Source of the DNA: Christensenella sp. UBA1385
GTDB taxonomy: Bacteria > Bacillota > Clostridia > Christensenellales > Aristaeellaceae
Assembly (NCBI GenBank): GCA_002305755.1
Contig: DBQV01000071.1
Location: forward strand, 1-6,866
Direction of reading: 5' to 3'
Length of the DNA stretch: 6,866 nucleotides
Under the pieces are notes generated by a model. The model did not search any database and was not told where the DNA came from. It saw nothing but the letters and a program-made list of their open reading frames with translations. The stretch's first letter is position 1. The number at the start of each line of letters is the position of its first letter. Both the position numbers and the translations under genes were made by a program. Shown here piece by piece: positions 1 through 5,146 of the stretch.

Positions 1-5
1 CCTCC

Positions 6-39
6 GTCGTCCCCCCACGCGGGGAGCATGCGTTGAAAT
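6..39 (+). CRISPR. Diverged CRISPR repeat at window edge (probable end of an array to the left)
   Basis: This 34-nt unit aligns without gaps to the repeats at 1791-1961. It shares the GTCGTCCCCCC start and the TTGAAAT end, and differs from the repeat at 1860-1893 at six positions (12, 20, 21, 23, 26 and 27). The C-run/G-run stem and the TTGAAAT 3' end are typical of type I-C repeats, read left to right. Only five bases precede it, so its array cannot be seen. No further repeat follows within 70 bases, so it is probably the degenerate last repeat of an upstream array. A cas locus further left is possible but not visible. Confidence 0.75.
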
Positions 40-85
40 CCGTCTTGGGGCGAGCATTCTTATAGGACTTTTTAGAAAAAGCAAG

Positions 86-121
86 CACTGGCAACAGGGT
101 TGAGACTTTCAACCGGCAGTG
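86..121. repeat. Imperfect hairpin in the stretch upstream of the regulator gene
   Basis: An inner stem GGTTGA (98-103) pairs with TCAACC (109-114) across a 5-nt loop. An outer stem CACTG (86-90) pairs with CAGTG (117-121), separated from the inner one by an asymmetric internal loop. There is no T-run after it on the plus strand, so it is not a clear intrinsic terminator for transcripts from the left. It could be a processing or attenuation structure at the end of the upstream array transcript, or chance. Apart from this and a short AT-rich inverted repeat at 69-82, I see nothing else in 40-229. Confidence 0.35.
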
Positions 122-229
122 TTTACATCAGAAACAGTCCGTTTCCAGCAGGAAGCTGAACCGCTATGGCCAATAATGGATAAAGCGCAGTTTATTGAAA
201 CAGAAAACCACCTGAGCAGAACTCATACA

Positions 230-258
230 TTGACACTATATCGGTAAAGCGATATAGT
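230..258 (+). promoter_or_regulatory. Sigma-70-type promoter of the regulator/nucleotidyltransferase operon
   Basis: A perfect -35 box TTGACA (230-235) is followed by a 17-bp spacer and a -10 box TATAGT (253-258), one base off TATAAT. Transcription would begin near 265. The first gene follows at 282 behind GGGAGG (268-273), which sits 8 nt before the ATG. Such a strong promoter ahead of a helix-turn-helix gene implies repression, and the dyad described at 235-258 offers the site. Confidence 0.85.
235..258. promoter_or_regulatory. Perfect 9-bp inverted repeat within the promoter: probable autoregulatory operator
   Basis: ACTATATCG (235-243) and CGATATAGT (250-258) are exact reverse complements around the 6-bp centre GTAAAG. 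The dyad spans the whole -35/-10 spacer and all of the -10 box, so a protein bound here would block RNA polymerase. The gene directly downstream encodes an XRE-type DNA-binding protein, and such antitoxin-like regulators commonly bind dyads in their own promoters. Which protein binds is inferred; the symmetry is read directly from the sequence. Confidence 0.75.
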
Positions 259-281
259 TACTGTGTTGGGAGGCGAGGGAA

Positions 282-851
282 ATGGTGTTTCCAGAACTGC
301 TTGAACGCAGGAACATAACGCTGTATCAGCTGTCAAAAAATAGCGGCGTTCCCTATACCACAGTAAATGATATCTACCATGGCAGAACAAGTTTGGATAA
401 GTGTACAGCGGAAACTGTGTATAGGCTGTCCAAAGAACTGAATCTCAGCATGGAAGAACTTCTTTCCCCTTACCTTCAAAAGAGAATCAGTTTTGAGCTT
501 TACAAAAGCAATGTTTGTCATCGGCTGAAAGAATTAGGCGATATCCAGTTCATCGTCGAAACATTGAAAAACGACGATATCAATGGGTTTTACAAGCGCA
601 AATGGTACCCTGAGAGCCTTTATCTGTTAGCAATGCTTGACTACGTCAGCCGGGAGAATAATGTCCCGCTGTGCACAAAGTATGAGCCGCTGCGCACCGT
701 CAGGCTACAGGAAACACTATATCCTTCCGGCATAATCGCCATGGAGCTGACAGATAAAGCATCAAACGCCCGGGATACTGCTTTTGCTCAGTCCATACCA
801 GAGTTCATACGGCACAATATTGTGGAAAACGAGGTACGCAATGTCATCTGA
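282..851 (+). CDS. XRE-family helix-turn-helix protein, probable antitoxin/autorepressor
   Basis: This is a 189-residue protein. Residues about 5-62 form an XRE-type helix-turn-helix (LYQLSKNSGVPYTTVNDIYHG, then SLDKCTAETVYRLSKELNLSMEELL), the Cro/C1 fold that binds operator dyads. Residues about 68-189 are a mixed, partly helical C-terminal domain with no motif I can name, perhaps for pairing with the partner protein. The start is fixed by GGGAGG (268-273), 8 nt upstream of ATG. Its end overlaps the nucleotidyltransferase start by 11 nt, so the two are very likely cotranslated. The regulator-first order, the overlap and the promoter dyad fit an antitoxin that represses its own operon. GC is visibly lower than in the genes to the right (27 of 60 bases in 301-360, against 40 of 60 in 2401-2460), consistent with acquired DNA. 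The HTH is secure; the antitoxin role is inferred. Confidence 0.85.
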   Translation: MVFPELLERRNITLYQLSKNSGVPYTTVNDIYHGRTSLDKCTAETVYRLSKELNLSMEELLSPYLQKRISFELYKSNVCHRLKELGDIQFIVETLKNDDINGFYKRKWYPESLYLLAMLDYVSRENNVPLCTKYEPLRTVRLQETLYPSGIIAMELTDKASNARDTAFAQSIPEFIRHNIVENEVRNVI

Positions 852-1575
852 CATAACGAACACATTTAACAAGAACAATCTGGATGCTTATTTGAAGGAA
901 CTTGCCAAGCTATTCAGGAAGCAAAACGGCAAAGGGGCAACGGCTGAAATTGTCCTGGTAGGTGGGGCGGCAATTCTTGTCAACTACGGTTTTCGCGATA
1001 TGACAACAGATATCGATGCCGTCATTCACGCATCCACGTCCATGAAGGACGCTATCAATCAAATCGGCGATCGGTACAATTTGCCAAATGGTTGGCTGAA
1101 TGCGGATTTTGCGCGCACAACTTCGTACACCAGTAAACTCGATGAATTTTCAAAGCATTACAAAACCTTCTCCGGTGTTCTTCAAGTGCGGAGCATATCT
1201 GCCGAATACTTGATTGCAATGAAGCTGAAGTCAGGCAGAAAGTATAAAAATGACCTGTCCGATATCGTAGGTATCCTGGCAGAGCATGAGAAAAGAGGTC
1301 AGCCCATCACATGGGACAGCGTTGATTTGGCGATGCGTCATCTTTATCAGGGTTGGGATGGCGTTACAGAAGATACGATAGCTTTCATTCGGAACGTCTT
1401 CAAAACAGGGAACTATATTGAGATGTTTGGGCAACTGCAGGAACAGGAAAAACGAGCAAGGGATGTGCTCGTTGAGTTTCAACAGCAGCATCCAAATACC
1501 GTTACAAAATCGAACGTGGATGCTATCTTAAGACAATTACAGTCGCACAGGCCGGAAAACATCGACGGTCGATGA
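841..1575 (+). CDS. DxD nucleotidyltransferase (AbiEii/DUF6036-like), probable toxin of the pair
   Basis: This 244-residue protein has the polymerase-beta-type nucleotidyltransferase signature. A glycine pair in VLVGGAAILVNYG (residues 38-50) is followed by the metal-binding pair D57 and D59 in TTDIDAVI. Helices then carry LIAMKLKSGR (124-133) and D138/D141, the K...R...D..D pattern common in AbiEii-like and MNT-like enzymes. Some family members act as toxins that add nucleotides to tRNA 3' ends; the substrate here is unknown. An in-frame ATG at 784 would extend it by 19 residues. I chose 841 because GAGG (831-834) lies 6 nt upstream and the extension would be buried inside the regulator gene. 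It overlaps the regulator by 11 nt. The last 30-40 residues are Q- and R-rich with no visible motif. Alternatively it could be a non-toxic nucleotidyltransferase of unknown role. Confidence 0.8.
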   Translation: MSSDITNTFNKNNLDAYLKELAKLFRKQNGKGATAEIVLVGGAAILVNYGFRDMTTDIDAVIHASTSMKDAINQIGDRYNLPNGWLNADFARTTSYTSKLDEFSKHYKTFSGVLQVRSISAEYLIAMKLKSGRKYKNDLSDIVGILAEHEKRGQPITWDSVDLAMRHLYQGWDGVTEDTIAFIRNVFKTGNYIEMFGQLQEQEKRARDVLVEFQQQHPNTVTKSNVDAILRQLQSHRPENIDGR

Positions 1576-1726
1576 AATCCGAATCCGCCAATGAATTAAG
1601 TGTTTTTCTTCTTTTAAGAATAAACTCCGGAGACTGAAGGCGTAAAATACAGTCAATACAGGGGAAATGAGGAACCGTCAGATTCAACGGCTCTACAGGT
1701 GGTGCCGAAGGCGGGTTGAACCTTTA
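1576..1726. other. Intergenic stretch before the CRISPR array (possible remnant leader)
   Basis: This stretch separates the toxin-like gene from the first recognisable repeat. It starts AT-rich, with a pyrimidine run at 1603-1615. A 7-bp inverted repeat, CATCGAC/GTCGATG (1560-1574), sits across the end of the nucleotidyltransferase gene, too far from the pyrimidine run for a standard terminator. CRISPR leaders lie at this side of an array in this orientation, but I see no convincing promoter boxes and no conserved leader motif I can name. Confidence 0.3.
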
Positions 1727-2019
1727 ATCGTTCCCCCTCGGGGGGCGTGGATTGAAATGGCGAGGCGGGGCCGGAATGGGCCATCCCGGAGTCGTCCCCC
1801 CTCGCTGGGGGCGTGGATTGAAATGATGATCTGCTGAAGGACAAGAACCATCAGGCCGAGTCGTCCCCCCTCGCGGGGGACGTGGATTGAAATAGCCTGT
1901 GGACCTTGTTACTTCGCGGTCGCAGTGGTCGTCCCCCCTCGCGGGGAACGTGGATTGAAATCTGATAACGCGGGCAAGCGCGGCGGCAAGTTCTGTCGTC
2001 CCCCTCGCTGGCGTGACGG
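1727..2019 (+). CRISPR. Short decaying CRISPR array, type I-C-like repeats, four spacers
   Basis: Repeats lie at 1727-1758 (32 nt), 1791-1824, 1860-1893 and 1928-1961 (34 nt each), with a broken fifth starting at 1995. Spacers are 1759-1790 (32 nt), 1825-1859 (35), 1894-1927 (34) and 1962-1994 (33). The repeat has a C-run/G-run stem with a short TCGC loop and ends in GTGGATTGAAAT, as in type I-C, giving left-to-right orientation. The first repeat differs from the second by two substitutions and a 2-nt deletion. The next three differ only around positions 16-21, in the 3' arm of the stem. The fifth matches over GTCGTCCCCCTCGC and then loses the repeat, as expected of a trailer end. No cas genes occur in the window. 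The array is real; whether it is active is doubtful. Confidence 0.93.
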
Positions 2020-2038
2020 GTCGCCCCAGGGGGGACGA
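1996..2038. repeat. Inverted repeat formed by the broken terminal CRISPR repeat
   Basis: TCGTCCCCC (1996-2004), the start of the fifth repeat, is exactly reverse-complementary to GGGGGACGA (2030-2038), with 25 nt between. The right copy lies where the trailer begins. It could fold the end of the array transcript, or be the trace of a rearrangement or inverted partial repeat that ended the array. Confidence 0.45.
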
Positions 2039-2137
2039 AACTTGCGCCGCCACAGCCGATCCCGGCATCAGACAAACAACGCTTTTCAGCCTGTGCGCGG
2101 TTCCGGGAGAGAATCTGCAACCGTGGCCCGGTTGTTC

Positions 2138-2167
2138 TTGCCACCTACTCCATGGCTTCTGTATAAT
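2138..2167 (+). promoter_or_regulatory. Promoter of the diaminopimelate decarboxylase-like gene
   Basis: TTGCCA (2138-2143), an 18-bp spacer and a perfect TATAAT (2162-2167) make a good vegetative promoter. Transcription should begin near 2174, about 27-36 nt before the start codon. This is too short a leader for a lysine riboswitch, and I see none. A small hairpin GAGGC/GCCTC (2181-2193) lies in the leader. Confidence 0.8.
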
Positions 2168-2198
2168 GGGGCCAATATGTGAGGCAGCGCCTCAAGGC

Positions 2199-2204
2199 AG
2201 GTGA
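2199..2204 (+). promoter_or_regulatory. Shine-Dalgarno candidate that bears on the start choice of the decarboxylase
   Basis: AGGTGA (2199-2204) lies 5 nt before an in-frame GTG at 2210, so translation may begin there rather than at the GTG at 2201 that it overlaps. The earlier GTG has only AAGG (2194-2197) at a short 3-nt distance. The choice changes the protein by three residues only (M-I-R). Confidence 0.45.
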
Positions 2205-3466
2205 TCCGCGTGCCCAACTTTTCTCTCGGCGACGATGTTTTTCTGCGGGCGGCAGAGCTGTTTCCCACCCCCTTTTATCTGTATGACGAGGGGGGCATCC
2301 GCCGGGCCGTGCGGCGGCTGCGGAAGGCCTTTTCGTGGAACGCGCGCTACCGCGAGTATTTCGCCGTGAAGGCGCTGCCCAACCCCAGTATCCTGCGCAT
2401 CATGATCGAGGAAGGCTGCGGGCTGGACTGCTCCTCGGCTACGGAGCTGGAGATGGCGCGGCGGCTGGGCGTCGGAGGGGACGATCTGATGTTCAGCGCC
2501 AACGCCATGCCGCCGGAGGAGTTCAGCCTGGCGCGGGAGATGGGCGCCAACATCAACCTGGATGACATCAGCGATATCGACACGCTGCTCAGCCACGGCG
2601 GTATCCCCGAGACCATCTGCCTGCGCTACAACCCCGGCGGCCTGTTCGGCGACGGCAATGCCATCATGGGCAGCCCCAAGGACAGCAAATTCGGCTGGAC
2701 GCGCCCGCAGCTGAGCGAGGGGCTGGCCCGGATGAAGGCACTGGGCGTGAAGCGCTTTGGCCTGCACGCCTTTCTGGCCAGCAATATGCTGGGGGAGGTG
2801 TACTACCCCCTGCTGGCCAAGCTGCTGTATGAGACCGGCAAGCAGCTGACGGAGGAATGCGGCCTGCCGCTTGATTTCATCAACCTGTCGGGCGGTATCG
2901 GCATCCCCTATCGCCCGGAGGACAGGGCCGCCGACATTGCCCTGATCGGCAGCCGCGTGCAGGAGGACTATCTGGAGAGCTTCGGGCCCTCCGCCGGTTC
3001 CGCTGTGGGCGTCAAGACCGAGCTGGGCCGGTATATGACCGGGCCCTACGGCTGGCTGGTGGCGCGGGCCGTGCACGAAAAGGATACGCACAAGCGCTAC
3101 ATCGGGCTGGACGCCTGCGCGGTCAACCTGCTGCGCCCCGCCATGTACGGCGCCTATCACCACATCAGTGTGGTCGGCAAGCGGGAGGCCCCTGCCGACA
3201 CGCTTTACGACGTGACCGGCGCGCTGTGCGAAAACAACGACAAGTTCGCCATCGACAGGCTGCTGCCCCGTATCGAGCGGGGAGACCTGGTGCTGATCCA
3301 TGACGCGGGCGCTCACGGCTTTGCCATGGGCAACCAGTACAACGGCAGGCTGCGCTCCGCCGAGGTGCTCTACACCGAGCGGGGCGAGTATCGCCTCATC
3401 CGCCGCGCCGAAACGCAGCAGGATTATTTCGCCACGCTGGTGGGTGAGGGCCTGCCGGAGTTTTAG
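2201..3466 (+). CDS. lysA: Diaminopimelate decarboxylase-like PLP enzyme
   Basis: This 421-residue protein (418 from the GTG at 2210) is a fold-type III PLP decarboxylase of the usual LysA length. LysA removes CO2 from meso-diaminopimelate to give L-lysine, in the cytosol. Visible motifs are the PLP lysine K57 in YFAVKALPNP, H189 in LHAFLASN, the glycine loop SGGIGIPY (230-237), the phosphate-binding ELGR (274-277), RPAMYGAYHH (312-321), the cysteine C343 in GALCENNDKF, and D368AGAHGF with Y380NGR. All core positions have a counterpart. However, the spellings ELGR (usually EPGR), HAFLASN (usually HVGSQ) and GALCENND (usually GP.CES.D) mark a separate branch, so a relaxed or different substrate among related amino-acid decarboxylases cannot be excluded. 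It is a single gene with its own promoter, GC-rich, and not visibly linked to other lysine genes. The long opposite-strand frame over 2192-3481 is a GC-bias shadow. Confidence 0.88.
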   Translation: MIRVPNFSLGDDVFLRAAELFPTPFYLYDEGGIRRAVRRLRKAFSWNARYREYFAVKALPNPSILRIMIEEGCGLDCSSATELEMARRLGVGGDDLMFSANAMPPEEFSLAREMGANINLDDISDIDTLLSHGGIPETICLRYNPGGLFGDGNAIMGSPKDSKFGWTRPQLSEGLARMKALGVKRFGLHAFLASNMLGEVYYPLLAKLLYETGKQLTEECGLPLDFINLSGGIGIPYRPEDRAADIALIGSRVQEDYLESFGPSAGSAVGVKTELGRYMTGPYGWLVARAVHEKDTHKRYIGLDACAVNLLRPAMYGAYHHISVVGKREAPADTLYDVTGALCENNDKFAIDRLLPRIERGDLVLIHDAGAHGFAMGNQYNGRLRSAEVLYTERGEYRLIRRAETQQDYFATLVGEGLPEF

Positions 3467-3490
3467 ATCGGTGAAAGACAAGAGAATAAA

Positions 3491-3520
3491 AGCCGGGCCT
3501 TGCTGAAAGCAGGCCCGGCT
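3491..3520 (-). terminator. Strong hairpin between convergent genes, T-run on the minus side
   Basis: AGCCGGGCCT (3491-3500) and AGGCCCGGCT (3511-3520) pair perfectly over 10 bp around a 10-nt loop. Read leftward, the stem is followed by TTTTATTCTC, giving an intrinsic terminator for the CorC-like gene, whose stop is at 3620. On the plus strand the stem is followed by a C/A/G-rich stretch, so termination of the decarboxylase transcript here would be weaker. Confidence 0.8.
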
Positions 3521-3619
3521 CCAGGGATCTTATGATGATGCGGTGAATCCTTAGAGATATGAAGATCGCTGTCGGCCGGACGATCGGGCAGGCCCTTCCG
3601 TTTGTCTGAGCTTCTTCCG

Positions 3620-4963
3620 CTATTCTTCCTGCTCTCCGTCCTCGCCGGACGCCTGCGCCTTCTTCAGCTTCATCAGCACGGTCTCCACGCGGGTGCCGGT
3701 GGCTTCCACCACGGTCAGGCTGAAACGGTCGGTGACGACCAGCTCCTGCGCGCTCTGCTGAGGGATGTAGCCCAGCTGCTCGATGATATAGCCCGCCACG
3801 GTATCGGCGTCCTCCGTTTCGATATCCAATCCGAAGACGCGGTTGAGGTCGCTGACAGGCATGCTGCCCTTCAGCACCACTTCCTCGTCGTTGATCACGC
3901 GGTAGTCGGCGTCGTCCTCCTCGTCGTACTCATCCTGGATGTCGCCCACGATCTCGGCGATGAGGTCGTTCAGCGTGACCAGGCCCAGCACGCCGCCAAA
4001 CTCGTCCACGATCACGGCCATGTGCTGCTTGGACTTCTGGAAGCGGATCAGCATGTCGTCGGTCGAGAGCGTGTCGGGCACGAAAAGGGCGGAGCGGGCG
4101 ATGGATTCAAGCGATTCGCGCCCTTCCTTCAGCGCCTCCTGGTGGATCAATACGTCCTTCAGGTGGATGATGCCGATGATCTCGTCCTTCTCGCCCCGGT
4201 AGAGCGGCACGCGGGAATGGCGCTGGCGCAGGAGGAATTCCAGGTTTTCGCTCTGGGGGCTCTCGGCGTCGATCATGTCCGCGTCCACGCGGGGGATCAT
4301 GATCTCGCGCACCGTGCGGGTATCCAGCGAGAGCACGCCGCGCATCATGTTGAACTCGTCCATGTCGATGGCGCCGTCGTTGTGGCTGGAGTTGAGCAGG
4401 GCCTTGATCTCCTGCCTGGTCAGCTTTTCTTCTTTTTTTGTAAAGTCGATGGGCGTCAGCCTTTTCAATATGCCGGTGGAGGCGTTCAGCAGCCAGATGA
4501 AGGGGCGGAAGGCGGCCTTCATCACCGAGATGGCGCCGGCGGAGTGCAGCGCGAACTGCTCCGGCACCTGCAGGGCCAGCTGCTTGGGGTAGAGCTCGCC
4601 CAGCACCAGTGTGACGTAGCTGATCAGCAGGGTCACCAGCAGTGTGGCCGCGGTCTCCGCCCCCTGGCCCATGCCGATCAGCGGCTTCACCATGCCCACG
4701 AAGGCCTGCGAGGCCGAGGCGGAGTTGAAGAAGCCGCCGAAGGTGATGCCGACCTGGATGGCGGAAATAAAGCTGTCCGAATCCTTCAGCAGCTTTTGCA
4801 CGCGCCGGGCCTTTTTATCGCCCGCGTCGGCCAGCTCTTTGATTTTCGCGGGGTTCAGGGAGACGAAGGCCATTTCGGCCCCCGCCAGAAAGGCGTTGAG
4901 AAAGGTAAGCAGAAAAATGGTCGCGACGGGTATCCATAATCCGGATCGACCGGGGTCCTCCAT
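3620..4963 (-). CDS. CNNM/CorC (HlyC-type) membrane protein with paired CBS domains
   Basis: This 447-residue protein has the full order of the hemolysin-C/CorC family. An N-terminal DUF21/CNNM membrane domain (about 9-165) carries hydrophobic segments near 10-36, 67-92, 103-130 and 139-166, with the conserved GELYPKQLAL at 122-131. A CBS pair covers about 216-275 (VREIMIPRVDADM, then HSRVPLYRGEKDEIIGIIH) and 292-347 (AVIVDEFGGVLGLVTLNDLIAEIVGD). A C-terminal CorC_HlyC domain runs about 352-432, followed by an acidic tail. Relatives are linked to Mg2+ or Co2+ export and resistance; the old name hemolysin is historical. A TTG at 4987 would add eight residues, but it lies only about 5 nt from the predicted transcription start. 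ATG 4963 has GAGGAG upstream at a long 13-nt distance and gives a normal N-terminus. The gene is monocistronic, divergent from the isomerase gene and convergent with the decarboxylase. Confidence 0.9.
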   Translation of the reverse strand: MEDPGRSGLWIPVATIFLLTFLNAFLAGAEMAFVSLNPAKIKELADAGDKKARRVQKLLKDSDSFISAIQVGITFGGFFNSASASQAFVGMVKPLIGMGQGAETAATLLVTLLISYVTLVLGELYPKQLALQVPEQFALHSAGAISVMKAAFRPFIWLLNASTGILKRLTPIDFTKKEEKLTRQEIKALLNSSHNDGAIDMDEFNMMRGVLSLDTRTVREIMIPRVDADMIDAESPQSENLEFLLRQRHSRVPLYRGEKDEIIGIIHLKDVLIHQEALKEGRESLESIARSALFVPDTLSTDDMLIRFQKSKQHMAVIVDEFGGVLGLVTLNDLIAEIVGDIQDEYDEEDDADYRVINDEEVVLKGSMPVSDLNRVFGLDIETEDADTVAGYIIEQLGYIPQQSAQELVVTDRFSLTVVEATGTRVETVLMKLKKAQASGEDGEQEE

Positions 4964-4998
4964 GGAGAAAACCACACTCCTCAGCAAATGATGTCGAA

Positions 4999-5027
4999 AT
5001 AATACACCGAATTGAACAAAAGCACAA
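4999..5027 (-). promoter_or_regulatory. Promoter of the CorC-like gene
   Basis: On the minus strand, TTGTGC (5027-5022), a 17-bp spacer and TATTAT (5004-4999) are read toward the gene. The expected start of transcription, near 4992, supports the ATG at 4963 rather than the TTG at 4987 as the translation start. Confidence 0.7.
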
Positions 5028-5064
5028 GTGGGGCGCTTCCGGTCGCTTTCGGGGCGTCACAGAT

Positions 5065-5093
5065 ATGACAAAAGGCCGGGAATGCATTATACT
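5065..5093 (+). promoter_or_regulatory. Promoter of the isomerase/epimerase-like gene
   Basis: ATGACA (5065-5070), one base off TTGACA, is followed by a 17-bp spacer and TATACT (5088-5093). Its -35 box lies 37 bp from that of the divergent CorC-like promoter. The leader to the ATG at 5147 is about 47 nt. Confidence 0.75.
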
Positions 5094-5146
5094 GACGGGC
5101 AGAGGCGTTTGCCATAAAGCCATCATGTTACGCAAGGGAGGATACT

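Noticed and set aside
6..258. CreTA-like arrangement, in which a repeat-like RNA represses a nearby toxin promoter
   Set aside because: I found no stretch after the repeat at 6-39 that matches the operon promoter as a guide would, and the operon has a protein regulator with its own dyad. Not supported by the sequence.
784..840. 19-residue N-terminal extension of the nucleotidyltransferase from ATG 784
   Set aside because: No ribosome site upstream, and it would lie deep inside the regulator gene. ATG 841 has GAGG at 6 nt.
1..2019. Insertion sequence or transposon carrying the operon
   Set aside because: No transposase or integrase frame and no terminal inverted repeats were found. The 12-mer match at the edges is too weak to claim a target-site duplication.
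1653..2182. Several open frames across the CRISPR array on both strands
   Set aside because: They are translations of the repeats, visible as recurring FQSTPPARGDD-like peptides, and not proteins.
2020..2200. Lysine riboswitch ahead of the decarboxylase gene
   Set aside because: The predicted transcript leader is only about 30 nt, too short for that riboswitch.
2192..3481. 429-residue open frame on the minus strand opposite the decarboxylase gene
   Set aside because: It is a product of GC-rich third positions. The protein is low-complexity in H, Q, A and G with no motif, while the plus frame carries all the PLP-enzyme motifs.
3602..4939. 445-residue open frame on the plus strand opposite the CorC-like gene
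   Set aside because: Another codon-bias shadow, with H/Q/V/D-rich sequence and no domain. The minus frame has complete CNNM, CBS and CorC_HlyC domains.
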